Of a stretch of DNA of 64,000 nucleotides, positions 11,251-23,852 are shown in pieces. The position numbers and the translations under genes were made by a program. The stretch comes from Dichetophora obliterata (Eukaryota; Arthropoda; Insecta; Diptera; Sciomyzidae), in the NCBI GenBank assembly GCA_963920525.1, contig OY986438.1:182636888-182700887 (forward strand), given 5' to 3'. Below the pieces are notes generated by a model, which searched no databases, was not told the origin of the DNA, and worked only from the letters and a program-made list of their open reading frames with translations. Position 1 is the stretch's first letter; each line of letters opens with the position of its first letter.

Positions 11251-12540
11251 TGTATAAAAATATTCATCATAAAAAATGTGTTTTAAATTCATTATTAAAT
11301 TATATTAAAAATTATTTTTTAGAGCGAACAATTGTGCAACATGACAAAGAGTATTTAATTCCGCATTGAAGCCACTGTGCAGCGCGCATTTCAACTGGAC
11401 ACATAAAAACGAATTATTTATGAACTTAGCTTGGATTATAAATGAAACTGTAGCAACTTTTTAGAGCAGCCAAAATATTTTCATTAATTTTTCACACTAA
11501 TAAAATTTAAATAATTAAGAATAAATGATGAGTAAAACATATAAATAAAATAGCAATAAATAGAATAGCTTTTAAACACAATTTGGAATATTTAATCCAA
11601 GCTACAATTTCACTTATTTTTACATAAAGTTTTCTCGTTACAAACATTTTCTCATTTTCTACTTTTTTCATTTTCAGATGCTGCATAAAAGGCGCCTCCA
11701 CACATGAATGCTTGAGTGGGGTACATGAGCACCCTCTAAGAACCCCCAGCCCCCAAAGACACCCGACATCTGCCTGAATTCAGCTACTCGAAAACAACTT
11801 CGAGAGTCTCTTCAGCACTTTGCTTGCATCCGCCAGCTGTTGTCGACGACTCATCTGAATTACATATTTAATAAGCAGAATCTTTCAGCTACTTTATCTG
11901 ATGCGCCGTCTTAGATAACACTGAGCAACCAAACGAAAACGAAAAAAAAGAACGACAACCAAGTGAAACGAAATTTAATAAAAATGCAAAAATTATTAAA
12001 TGTGAACTCATAAAAGTATTGTCAGCAGCTTGGGCTGTATTTAATTATTTTCTTTATTGCATTTTGTTGCGCACGCGCAAGAATTGACACAACGTACGCA
12101 ATTTTCCCAACAACTAGGCGGGGCAGAAATAAAACAGGGGGACGCAAGTAGACGGAAAGCGAATGAGTGAGCGACACTATAGCTAAATTGAACAGGGACA
12201 AATTTTTATGTGAATTTATTGAAGAAATGCATTAAGCAAAAAGCAGGGCTGCTAACAGGCACGGAAGAGACACTGCTACTTTGACGACCAGAACCAGCAT
12301 ATGGCTTGCAACAACAACAACAACACCAACGTCAACAACAAATATATTGCTTATTTTGTCATAAAATTGCAGTTTTTATGCTTATCGAATTTCCATGTAT
12401 TTTTGCTGTAACTTGACAACAACAACAACAACAATCCACACAACAACCAACAAATTGAAAATAGATGCAGCAAATCTGTTTTAGCTATTTAACGTCTTTT
12501 CACCGGATCATCGTCAATATTTTATTAATATATATTTTGC
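11250..12540. other. Non-repetitive spacer with CAACAA microsatellites
   Basis: No gene is recognisable. Short CAA runs at 12309-12328 and 12415-12433 are typical of fly non-coding DNA. The stretch from about 11,700 on is richer in G+C than its surroundings and lacks transposon signatures, so it could be upstream DNA of the possible exon that follows. Confidence 0.4.
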
Positions 12541-13013
12541 TGTTGTTTTATTAACAATCTCAAAGCTGAACGTTGTTCGTGTGTTTGTTTTTTTTTCTGT
12601 TCTTTCGTGGTCGCGTTCTGTTAATTGTCCGTTGTAAAAAAAAAAGAAAAATTTATTTATATTTGCCAATTATTATTAATTACCAAGCATTCTAGTGTAT
12701 TTTTTGTTGGCGTGCGTGTGCTACTTAAAAATTTATTTTATTGTTTAATAAGCAAAATTTATGCAGAATTTATGCAGAGAAAAAAATTTATAAAAATTTT
12801 GCAAAATTTTTCAAAAGTGCCTAAAAATTAAAAAAATTTGCTTATCTCAGCAACTGTAGTTTACAAAAAAAAAGTGCTAGCGTTGTGCATAAAAAGCACG
12901 TGGCAGCATTTTGCTAACCAAGCATAATCGCATTTAACTCAAAGTAACGAAATCTGACCTTAAGTGGAGGCGGAAGTAGTTTATAACGGAAAAAATACTA
13001 ACGTCTAAGAAGG
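12540..13013 (+). other. Possible 5' UTR exon ending in a consensus splice donor
   Basis: CTAAGAAG followed by GTAAGTT at 13014 matches the metazoan 5' splice-site consensus very well. The ~470 bp before it is free of transposon marks, purine/T-rich like fly leader sequences, and contains no long open frame, which would suit an untranslated first exon. Such a donor can occur by chance, no acceptor or coding exon could be tied to it, and I cannot name a gene. The start coordinate is nominal. Confidence 0.22.
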
Positions 13014-13365
13014 TAAGTTAAAAAAAAATTCTAAAATTATCGTAAAAATGTCTAAAATCTCGTAAAAAACAAAATATTTTAAAATTTGTTCCAATACATA
13101 GATAAATATAAACGATGTAGGTCAAAAACGATATTTCTAAAGGTAAATGTTTAACAACATTTTATTACCGATCTAGTTACAGAAAAAAAAAATTATATTG
13201 TTTAAGCAGTAAGGGATTTTCCATTCATCTTTTTGCATCTTTTGCAATCTTTTTGCAATGAGCAACTTTTTTGGTTTTTGTATCGGAAAACGTCATGGAA
13301 TAAGACGATATCTGTTCTTACTCAATTTTTGTTTTTTTTTTAATCTATTTTAAATGAAAGTCTTA

Positions 13366-13629
13366 CAGCCCTATTCTGGCAAATTAACAACTTGTTAACC
13401 AGTATTTTGAATATTTCTTTGTGTTTCTTGTTTTCAATGCAAAATTTAAAGATCAAAAAACAAAATTTGTTAATGAAATTGTCAATAACTGAAAAGCAGT
13501 TGACAATTTTTATCAAAATTTTATATTTTTGAGCTCCAAATTTTAATTTGAAATAAAAAAATTACAACAAACATATAGAAATATTCAAAATACTGGTTAA
13601 CAATTTGTTAATTTGCCAGAATAGGGCTG
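13366..13629. mobile_element. 264-bp MITE, TTA target (copy 1)
   Basis: Ends CAGCCCTATTCTGGCAAATT and its reverse complement, with TTA on both sides (13363-13365, 13630-13632). The TIRs extend at least 50 bp (ACTGGTTAACAA and AATATTCAAAATA blocks pair). A second copy of identical length is at 38511-38774. A three-base TTA duplication suggests the PIF/Harbinger superfamily; this is inference because the element has no transposase. Confidence 0.88.
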
Positions 13630-13796
13630 TTATTCTGTACGTTATTTAATGGAACTGTTTAGTGAATTTTATTAAGACCCACAATCTACTTTGTATTCTA
13701 GATTTTTAGCGAGTTTCCCTTAAAGAATTTTCTCTAAGAACTATGAGCTCCACTTATTAAATTTATTTAAAGGAAATCTCTTAAAATAAGAGCCTA

Positions 13797-14162
13797 CCCA
13801 GCAGCGGATTTGCCAGTGGCTACCATAGAACTAATACAGAATAAATTAACAGGTAAGGAAGCATTACTTTTTTCAAAAAGTAATGCGTCTGCATAAAGCA
13901 GAAGTAATTAACTCATACCTCATTACCTGTAATGTAGTATACAAGGAAAAGTAATGCAGTGATTTTTATAACTTAATACAAGTAGTATGTTACTCCATAA
14001 CTTCTAGGTAATGCTGAAGGGAGGCGATCACTTACCTCCTGTCTCATTCCATGTTTAATGTAAGGCCTTTTATGCATAGTAAGGTAATATAGTCGGAAGT
14101 AGTGGTCATTACAAGGTAATTGATGCTTCATATATACGGAATATATTCCATCCGCTACTGGG
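13797..14162. mobile_element. 366-bp MITE, TA target
   Basis: The left end CCCAGCAGCGGAT and right end ATCCGCTACTGGG form an imperfect TIR flanked by TA on both sides (13795-13796, 14163-14164). The interior is rich in GTAATG/CATTAC-like words in both orientations (for example GGTAAGGAAGCATTAC, CATTACCTGTAATG), giving further self-pairing. There is no coding capacity. Confidence 0.75.
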
Positions 14163-14239
14163 TATGCAAGGTTTTAATGGAAAATATTTTTTGATGTGCT
14201 TTTTTATACTTTGTTTTTTTATACTAAGTTTTATTTAAT

Positions 14240-14890
14240 ATCTGCCACTTTTGTGCAAGCCGTACAGAAGGCTCGTCATTTGAAGGACATGTGCCAAAAT
14301 TAGGCGTGATTGGGCAAGTGGGCATGGTGCCTCCCATAGAACTGCAACACATTTTTCGCAATATCTGAAGAACAATTTCAAACAAAATTATCAAAATAAT
14401 CAAAATTTACTAAACCGATTTGATTAAATTTTTGCTGATTTTTCGTTGATTTTGGTTCGAATGACTGACACGTTCTCAAAAATTGACCGATTTTGAGAAA
14501 CCGTAATGGTAGTGTAATGTTTCAAAAGATACAAGTTAGCCCTCTATTTGTGTGAGAAATTTCATTAGCTTTTTTAAAGGTGGTCAAACGATGACAATCA
14601 GACAATAAATGAAATTGCATAAATGTATCCAAAAAAGTCCCAAAAAAACTCCAAACGATTTCTTTCAATTATGTATCCTGATAGTAATCAATTTTTGAGC
14701 TTTATTGTTGTAATTTTTGCTTTTGACAATTCATAGAAAAAAAAATCTTGCCCTTGCAAAAAATGGTTTTTTGACCAAAATCGGCATTTATTTTCAAAAT
14801 TTCAGCAAACTTAAACGTTAATACATCACAAAATCCATTCGTGGAGGGTACTACAATATTTTATTATTTTAGAAATATTTAAGATCTAGC
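14240..14890. repeat. Dispersed repeat related to 325-430 and 1740-1865
   Basis: The right part (TCGTGGAGGGTACTACAA at about 14840) matches the repeat arms near the left edge of the window. The left part (GGCGTGATTGGGCAAGTGGGCA then GTGCCTCCCATA) resembles the tandem array at 35563-39270. Probably fragments of one or two old repeat families. No coding signal. Confidence 0.4.
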
Positions 14891-14894
14891 TTAT

Positions 14895-16255
14895 AAAACA
14901 ATTTTTTTTCGACCAAACCTAATAAATATGTGGCAGTATTTTGCTTGTACGCAATTTTACCTTCAAAATTGTAACACACAATACTGACGTCATATAAAAT
15001 GACTAGCATAAAAAAAAACTAATTTTTTACAAAAAATTACAATAATTTATGTATTCTACTCAACACGGTGAGCAGGAAGTAACGATAGGTTGCATAAAAA
15101 TGTCAACAAAAACTAAAAGCAGGGCTGTATTTCTTGATGATTATAGGTGAAAAATCCGTTTGAAATAAAATCCTAGCTTTTCCTGTTTTAAGGACATCCA
15201 CATTTTACATATTCCTGATAAGATGAATTTTGTGCGAAATAGGAAGGTGTGTATCTCGATCGTTGCAACATATTTATGCGTAAAGTATTGCATAATGTAT
15301 ATAATTTTATAGCGAACAATGTACATATATATCTGTAATAAATAACACATACGTACACCTCACACTTGAACACAAATATATTTATAAAAACGCATAATTT
15401 ATAATTGATAGGTAGTTATAATATCAACAATATAATTTGATAACAATTTTGTTTTTTTCGCAATTAGAAATTCGAAGCTTAAGAGTTTAATATTATAGCT
15501 TTTTGGTAGACTATCTTATATTTCCTCAAGATTTTCACCGACTGCTAATATATGTAAGTATCACCAAATAATTTCTTACAGTAAGAAGTGCTTATTTTAA
15601 TTTGGATCAGAGCAATTTTTCCGTCAATAAATAATGTACACTTCACATTTAGAACATAAATGCGATCATTAGGAATACCGGACAAAAGTATGCACTCCAT
15701 GTGGAAAAAAATTATTCTTCAAAATAAACCCTCTCAGTATTTCTTATAAATTTAAAAATATATCAGAATAATAAAATAGCATATTAATTATCAGTTTGAT
15801 ATTTCTAATAATAAATTCCCAAAAATTATGTGTAGCTCTTGTCGACTAATGAATTAGGAAAAGTAAATTTCAGAAGACGTCAGAAGATGTCTAATTACGA
15901 GGATCTTAATTTGGCAAAAAAAGTAAGAACGAGGATATGTAACTGCTACATTCAAAACACAAATTAAGGTAGAAGCCATGCTCGAAAGTTTTTAAAAAAA
16001 ATTGATGTAAGTAATGGCCTTGTAAATGAAAAAGAATTCAACCCAAGAACACGAAAAAGAAGAAAACGATTCATATGTATAAAAAAAAACTCCACAAGTG
16101 GAAGTATTACAAACTGATAAGTGTCTACAAATTAATTTTTTTATGCATAGTTCCTTTTCTTATTGCTAAAAGACAGCAGACGCCAACGGCAACGTACCCT
16201 TGTTCTAACTATGTTGTTACATTAAATAAATTTTGATACTTGCTTCTCTGCAAAA
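14895..16255. other. AT-rich spacer with a doubtful coding patch
   Basis: Mostly featureless. At 15888-16117 a plus-strand frame interrupted by one stop contains lysine/arginine-rich text (NEKEFNPRTRKRRKRF). It could belong with the remnant at 16262-16453, but it matches no family I know. Confidence 0.25.
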
Positions 16256-16261
16256 TAAACG

Positions 16262-16453
16262 GATCTTAGTGATATTGATAAAAATCTAAGGGAACTTCGT
16301 GAAGTTTGGAAAACTAGAATTTCTCAAACCGTGAAAATCTTTATTGTTCTTAAACATTTGAAGAAAGTAATTATTTTCTTGAATACTGATGGCTTAGCAT
16401 TATGGTCCGAGCAAGCCAGGGAGTCCGTTCATAGAGAATTCATTAAATTCTAA
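16262..16453 (+). pseudogene. Remnant of an unclassified transposon-encoded protein
   Basis: A 63-codon frame ends at a TAA. It contains LALWSEQARESVHREFIKF near the C-terminal side, preceded by a hydrophobic segment (KIFIVLKHLKKVIIFL). From memory, a 'SEQ-ESVH-F' signature recurs in uncharacterised transposon-derived proteins of insects and cnidarians. I cannot name the superfamily. No start codon, partner frame or TIR could be attached, so this is a fragment, presumably a dead one. Confidence 0.4.
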
Positions 16454-16459
16454 AAAAGT

Positions 16460-17635
16460 TTTATAATAAATACTAGCAAATACCCGCTGCTTCAAATGAG
16501 ATGAAAATAACGAAATAAAAATTTGAAATCTTATAATTAAAGTATTTTTTTTTTGTGTCTTCAAATGCAAAATATAAAAATAATTGTGTTTCTTAAATAA
16601 TGAAAATAGGTTATAAATATTAAAAAATTACTTTATTTTATTTGAATTGCCTTCTTTTAACAGTAATTGTTATGGTGACATAAAGTTGCTTGGCTTTTTC
16701 TGTATTTTGATTTTTAATAAGTTCTAAATAAAAGAATTATAAAAAATTTTGGTAAAAACATTAAAAAATTTGTAATTAAAAAATTAAATTCTTTTAACTT
16801 AGATTCAGAACATGATATATTTTTCTGAGGTTTTGAAAAATTTCCATTATTATACTTTTGACTATAGATTTGACTATAGAAAAGTCGTTGATTAATAAAA
16901 ATAACTGTTAACGAAAGATTTTTCGAAAATATTATGTACGTATATCTAGAATATTAAAAAAAATTCTCGCTATTATGTCATCAAAATTATTTTTTTATCT
17001 TGAAAACTACAGATTTGTTCCATATAATACATTTTTTTACCCTTAAAATGACAAAAAACCGATTGAAATTTCAATTTTTGAAATCGATTTTAATGAAATT
17101 TTCTGTGTCTTAAGGGTCAAATAAGTAAATTTGGAGAAATGAGAAAAGGTTAACCCTTACTTCACTAATTCAATGTTTGATATTGTCATCACAAATCCTC
17201 TAAAATATTCAAATTGTGCTCAAAAAATACGCCAAAAGTTATTTTTGTTGTAATTTTTTTTTTCAATTTCCATTTCCCCTACTCTTTCATAAGACATATC
17301 ATTTATCTGCAAAAATTGCTTAATTTTGACACAAAATTCAACAAACAGTTTCTATTATTAGAAATCATGGGCTACCACCTCCAATTATTTCTTGGATAAA
17401 ATTTTATTTTTTTAAAATTTTATTTTATTTTATACAATGTTATCAGCTTAAAAATTATTTCTGTGAAAAAAATTTTCACATATTTCAAACCATTCCAAAG
17501 TTATGTACTATATACATAAATCTATGTTTTAAGTCATTTAATTATTTATTTAGCATTTTTATTGATTTAAAATTCCTGCAGACACAAGAGCCACAGACTC
17601 CTTACTGCCATACAAGAATTTTTATGCTATTAGGC
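16460..17635. other. AT-rich spacer, nothing recognised
   Basis: Very AT-rich sequence with homopolymer runs and no feature I can support. Confidence 0.4.
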
Positions 17636-17639
17636 AAGT

Positions 17640-18650
17640 AAATCTCATACATACTTTCAGCATTTTTGTATAGTTGCCGAAAGTAACCATATGAACTGAA
17701 TTAACAAATTTTAGTCTAATAAGACCAAAACCATCCGATATAAAGCATTTTTGATGATTTGGGGGCGGTAATGGGGGCGTGGGAACATTTTTTCCCTAAA
17801 ACCATCTCTTACGCGAAACAAATCGACTGCCAAAATTTTAGGTTAATTTAGCTTAAACATAGCGCACTTTGCTTCACTCCAAGCTTATCCCCTGAAAAGT
17901 GGACCTAACTAAAGAGGGACATTCTCAGTTTTAGTACAGTGTCCGAGATGATTACAAAAATTACAAAATTTTAGTTTAATACGGCCCAAAACGTCTTTAC
18001 TCCACGCTTATCCCCTGAAAAGTGGTCGTAACTAAAGTGGGACATGCCCATTTTTAGTAAAGTTGCCAAAAGTAACCGTGCGAACTAAATTACTAAATTT
18101 AAGTCTTATACTACGTTAACATTGGGCCAAATGACTCATTTCAGCCCATTCAGCCAAATGAGAAACGAAGTCATCTCATTTCCCATACAAACTCTTAGTT
18201 GCAATTCAACTCATTTAAAACAAATTAATGAGATTGGATACGTTCTAAAAACATATTACAAACTATTTCGAACGCATTCAACGAGGAATAGATAAAAACA
18301 CAGAACACACTAAAACCAAAGTAAAACGTCAAACAACAAATCATTTATTCACGTGTATCATCATCAATATCAACCCCCCCAGTAAAAACAAAACAAAAAA
18401 GCAGTTGTCAAACGAAATGAGATACTTTCGCAAAAAAACAATGTAAGCATTTTTCATTATGCATTTATCAGAATTTGGCCTAATTTAAACGTGAGCGGTT
18501 AAAGGGGGCGTGGAAACTAATTTTTAGTACAGCTGCCAAAAGTAACCATACCATGAACAATTTTATAATTGTATTACCAAACAATTACCAAATTTTTGTC
18601 ATGTACGACCAAAACCGTCTGAAGTATAGCATTATTAGCATATAAAGTAC
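17640..18650. repeat. Old tandem array interrupted by a MITE
   Basis: The motif GCCRAAAGTAACCRT followed by GAACT recurs at about 17675 and 18063, and without the GAACT step at 18535. TTATCCCCTGAAAAGTGG occurs at 17885 and 18008, and ACCAAAACC(A/G)TC at 17727 and 18607. These define a degenerate array of unit roughly 120-200 bp in the same orientation. Bases 18113-18492 are a separate insertion. Confidence 0.6.
18113..18492. mobile_element. Candidate MITE inside the tandem array
   Basis: ACGTTAACATTGGGCCAAAT at the left end and ATTTGGCCTAATTTAAACGT at the right end are imperfect inverted counterparts. The sequence between lacks the array motif and the array resumes right after. A C-rich run sits near 18375. 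The target duplication is not clear. Confidence 0.5.
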
Positions 18651-18820
18651 CATATGAAGTGGCATATGAAGTGAAAAGTAGAAGTAGCAAAATATCAATA
18701 GCATATCACGATTTAGTTGAAATAACAAATTGTTTGGTACCTATATCGTCTAAATTGGCTCAGTGATTCTTGCGTAATTGTCAAACATCCGTGCAGTATC
18801 ACAACGCTCTTAATAGTATA

Positions 18821-18846
18821 GATAGATAGATAGATAGATAGATAGA
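18821..18846 (+). repeat. GATA microsatellite
   Basis: About six and a half uninterrupted GATA units. Confidence 0.95.
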
Positions 18847-18849
18847 CTA

Positions 18850-20050
18850 ACACAATCTCAAGTCGTGAAAAGTTAGCTGGCAAGGCTGCAAAATATAATT
18901 TATATTTATAACTGAATTCTGGCAACTTCCCTCAAAACATTTGCAAAGAAAATAAGTCAACATTATATGATAGCAAGAATCTCCCTAAAAGCAACTACAC
19001 AACATGGCTGCCGTGTTATATTGAGAGAAGCTCTCCCGACAAAGAGAGGAAACCTTTGTTTACTGTTGTGTAGTGCTGTTTGTTAAATGTAAGCATCAAA
19101 TAAAATACGTGAATTTTGTAATAATTAAAGAATAGACTTGTCGTAAAACTAAGTAAGCTATGACGTAAGCTATGACGTCATAGGAATTGAATAAACAAAT
19201 AATTATAAAAAACATCGAATTGTAATCAGGAATTAATATAAAGGATTATCAAAAAATAACCGGTTCAGCGGTTAACGAGCGTGTCTGGCTTAAAATTTCG
19301 TATGTCTCCTTTTATATAATAGTATAGATATATCCCGATAATATTTTTCCTCAGAAATCTTTTTTCGTTTCATATAAAAAACCAAATTTTTATTTTGTTT
19401 TATTTAATACGAATAAAATTTTTTTGAAAGATTTATAAATTTCCTAAAATCATGTTTTAAAATAAGTAGTTTTGGGTTATTCATTATTTCGATAATTCTA
19501 GTTTAAAGATTTTACTAATGAATTTCCTGACACCACATCTAGCAGTTCATTCTTAGCAATACCTATTAACTAATGCGCACACACTTTATAATAAGTTTTA
19601 CATTCATTCTCAACTTTACCGTGGCTGGGCAAAATAAAATTTGCAAAAAACAAATAATTTTCGCTCCACCATACTGTTAATTCTTATGACAGTTTTTGTT
19701 TTGCTAAAAAATATTTGTTTGTTTTAACTATTTGTCTGCATTTGAAAATGTCCGTCTGTTAACCTGGATTCCACATTATCCGTCTGTCGGTATGTTTGCT
19801 TTTGACAGTCCATCTACTACACATTTGGTAGATGTTATCAGTGTTTTAGTTGCCATGCATGAACAAATGTAATTCAGAATTCTGTACAGGTGTTGGAGGC
19901 CTCGCAGTTACATTGTATTTAAGAAATACTTGGTTACATCATGTGTCCGTTTACCACTGAGGTGTTCTCAGTGTGCTCTTTAAAGCGCTCTTTAAACATA
20001 CTCAAACTCAATATGGGAGAGAATGAATGTGCAAATCTACCCGACGTAAA
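18850..20050. other. Spacer, nothing recognised
   Basis: No gene. A short local duplication (GTAAGCTATGAC twice near 19,152) is the only structure seen. Confidence 0.4.
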
Positions 20051-20440
20051 TTTGTTGTTCATTATTCTTTTTCTATTCTTTATTCATTTTTTTATTCATT
20101 ATTAATTTTTATTCATAATTCAGAGTTGCCATTCATTATTCATTCTTTATTCATTATTAATTTTTTATTCATTATTAATTTTTTATTCATTATTCATTTG
20201 TTATTAATTTAATTTATTAATTAAATGATTTATTTGTTATTCTTTATTAATTTTTTTATGCATTTTTGTTCCAAGCCATAAATAAAAAATTAATAACAAT
20301 TGAATCAAGAATAAAAAAATAAATAAAGAATAAAAAATTAATAATGAATAAAAAATAAATAATGAATAAAAAATGAATTACGAATAAAAAAATGAATAAA
20401 AAGAGAATAACTGAAAATTCTGAAATTCTTTGTGAATGAA
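20050..20440. repeat. Palindromic AT minisatellite
   Basis: The left half repeats TTATTCATTATT(AATTTT) and the right half, from about 20280, repeats the complement AATAATGAATAAAAAA. The whole is a large imperfect palindrome of short tandem units centred near 20265. Confidence 0.8.
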
Positions 20441-21007
20441 TAAAAAAAATGATTCATTATTCTGAATAACGAAAATGAGTAATTGACATGAATAATTAAT
20501 CATTTTTTTAACAATAAATATTTTTATAATACACTATATGCTCTGTAAATAAATTAAAAACAAGCAAAATTTGTAAGGTTTCAATCCAGGTTTTTAAAAC
20601 TGGATTTTTAATCCAACATCCAAACTTTGTGTATTGTTAAAGATCACCGTAGCTCTTCCCCGGGTCTACACATATTGAAATGCTTAAAATGTTTCCTGTT
20701 TATTTTGAGCGGTTAGCTGCTCCTCATTTTAAAAGTATCAAAATCAATAAAAAAATGAAAAAAATTCAAGCCCGTAAAATACCTGACCATAGTGCTAAAT
20801 ACGCGTATGCTTAAACCAAAGTGCACACTAGATAGTCTCTTTTCCAGACAGCATTAACTTCTCCTTGAATGGACTGGGTTCTTGTTGGTTCTCAGATACG
20901 AGTATGCCAATTTTGTCCATTCACATATCCAACTGCCGAGCAATCCCGATGCACAACTTATTGTTTTAACATCCAACCGATAAATTTAGTATGTATTCTA
21001 TTGTTAG

Positions 21008-21129
21008 CAGTATTCCATTCTGGCGGTAGTTGAACCTTGAACGGAGGTGTTTTTTCTATGGTATTCTATGGTAAGTAGTATTTCATTCTGGTGGTAGTTT
21101 CACTTTGAATGGAGGTGTTTTTTGTAATG
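21008..21129. repeat. Tandem duplication of ~60 bp
   Basis: CATTCTGG(C/T)GGTAGTT followed by TTGAA(C/T)GGAGGTGTTTTTT occurs twice, head to tail. Confidence 0.8.
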
Positions 21130-22795
21130 CCGAATACCCTGTGAAATCAAACAATTGATGTCATTTTTGTCACTATCACTCTAATCAGATTTGTATTTGG
21201 CAGAACGAACTTACTTGTTATTGTAACTGAATGATCCAGTTTTTTTTACTCTCAGCATACTGATGATGAGACCTTATTTATTCTAAAAATATTATTCCCA
21301 AACATATTGAATCTGCCCGCAGACATATTCAAAGTAATAATTTTTTCCGTGTATTTGCTGTCAAGAACTTATCAAAATAACGTTGCCTAAACTAAAATTT
21401 GTTCATGGTAAAATCATAAAATTAGGCAAAATCACAAAATTATAGTACAAAATTATATTATTGCAGTTTTAATGAGAGATGAGGCAATTTTCAGGCATAT
21501 TTAAAGGTATTAGCAGCACGAAAGCGCAATTATAAAACTAAAAACAAAACCACTCTAACCTGTCTTTATGCGTTGGAATGAAAAAAAAAATCATAAAATA
21601 TTTTTGCCGGTTGGATACTCAAACTATTTTAAATAGTAAAAAAAAAAGAAATAAATAATAAGTGGGTTTAACAAAATTTTTAGGTTTTGTCTCATTTAAA
21701 GCAAGTTTCTTTTGTTTTTCAATACCATGCATATGATTGCTAGAATTTGTGCTACTTTGTTTTAAATTTGTAAAATCTTTACTTATAGTTTTCTACTATT
21801 TTTACTTTCCACAATATCCTTTCACTTGCCCCACAACAAATTCCCAATGTGACTGAAAAATTTCATTAATATTGTCCATTGAATGCTAATTTGTGAAAAT
21901 GTCACAAAAAGTCAAAAAATATGCACGAATCGCTTGAGTGCATTTAGGGAGAAAGATTAATTTGCATAATTTTGAAAGGAGAAACGTAGAAAGTTGCACA
22001 AGCTCAAATCGATAATAAATTACTTTCTACAAAAATATTTTTTTTATATTATTGCAGCATAAATGCAATTTAAATTGTATATTAATCAGCATTCTAAACT
22101 AGGTGGAGAGAAAAAAATAGCAATAGTTTTTATTGCACTACTTTCTTGTTAAATAATAGAGTGAAAGAAACAGGGAGTTGATGACAATTCTGCTCAAATG
22201 TGTAAAAGTATCACTAATTCTTAAAGTCAAATCAGATTCTTTTTAATATTGTGCAATTACATTTTTTTTCATTTTAATAAAACATACACTTTTTTGATAA
22301 AATAAGTGGCAATGTCTTAAGTCACAATAAAAATTTTTTTTTCAGTCATGGAGTTTTGAAACCTTTTATCGCTTAAGTAATCGTTTGGGTAATTTAGTGC
22401 TCATAAAATTTACGAACGTGCTGTATACATATTTTGCATAAAACAACAACTAATTGCAAACTAAAAAAACTACTATTCTGCATTCAAAACAACTTTTATG
22501 ATTACGTACATTTTCCCTATTGTTGCTAGCATGAAAAAAGCACTAACATTTTCAACGGTAAACATTAAAAACCACATTTTAATTAAGGCAAACAATTTTA
22601 AAGCTACGCAAAATGCTTGAATGAACTGAAAAAAGAAAAAAAATTACTTAAAAACAGGTCAGTAGAGAATAGTTCACTTGACCTAAGTTGAAAATCCGCA
22701 AAAACTTACCTAAACGTTGTTTCAGAAATTTAAATATAAAGCATTAAGACGATATTTTTGCAGCTTTCGGCTTGGTTTCAAACAAGGGACTGCTT
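21130..22795. other. AT-rich spacer, nothing recognised
   Basis: No supported coding, RNA or repeat feature. Confidence 0.4.
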
Positions 22796-22799
22796 TAAA

Positions 22800-23050
22800 A
22801 ATATTTCTTATTTTTCTATGATTTAAATACAAATTCCAAATGTTTGATAGCTTAAATCATTCTTGATTTTAAATACAAATTATAGTTGTTTGGTAGTTAA
22901 AAATCGTTTCTTGAGCTTTAAGTCAGTTTTAACCGATTTTAAACGATTTTAAACTATCGATTTTAGACTATAAAACAACTAAAATTTGTATTTAAAATCA
23001 AGAATGATTTAAACTATCAAACATTTAGAATTTGTATTTAAATAATAGAA
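22800..23050. repeat. Inverted repeat, outer flank of the hexamer locus
   Basis: AAATCATTCTTGATTTTAAA (about 22855) faces ATTTAAAATCAAGAATGATT (about 22990). The arms include AACTATCAAACATTTAGAAT and its complement. The same unit recurs at 27349-27437, on the other side of the hexanucleotide array. Confidence 0.8.
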
Positions 23051-23624
23051 TATTAGCATAATAATAAATAATAAGGTTGTATAGAAAACATTCTAATATT
23101 TCTTATTAATATGCTTTAATAATCGTTTTAAAATTTTGTTTTTTAATAAAACTGGATTTAATAGTAAAGGACAATAGACTTCATCAAATGAAATAAAACT
23201 ACTTTGAAATAAGTTTTTTACTTTTTAATGATAGCTATGGCTCCCAGTTCATAATTTGGATGTCAAAAAACGTTTTTAATAAGAATTCTTATAACATTTT
23301 TAAATGTTGTTTCTAAATAATAAGCAATACAACCAAATACAACCAAAGGAAAAATTTGAAATTTTTTTATAAATTCTGAGTAAAAAATACCAGGAAACCA
23401 AAGCCTTCAAATGGAGTACAAAAAATTTATATCTTAATACGAAAACTGAAAAAATACCAACTAAAGGAACTACTTCTAGTTTAAAGTCAAAGAAAAATGT
23501 TTAATCTTATTATAAAACACGATACTATGAGCTATGATAACGACAGATATCACTCTGATTGAATCTCATTAAAAGGAAGAATTATATTGTGATGAAACTG
23601 TAGAAACTTTTCCAATTTTAATTA

Positions 23625-23727
23625 AGAAAAGATCAATTGAAATTCAAAAGAGATCAGTTGAAGTTCATATAAGATCAGTTGCAATTAAGAAAATATCAAA
23701 TAAAATTCAGAAATAAAATGAAAATAA
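23625..23727 (+). repeat. ~21-bp minisatellite, left flank of hexamer array
   Basis: About five diverged units of the type AAAGATCAGTTGAAATTCA. The same unit appears in inverted orientation at 26945-27180. Confidence 0.7.
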
Positions 23728-23852
23728 GAAGAAAAGAAATAAATGTAAAAAATACCCTTTTTACTTTACAACACATAAGAAATTAAATTTTTATGCCACA
23801 TACCTTCCACAACATTTATAGATAAATTTAATTGTAGTGTAATCTAACATAA

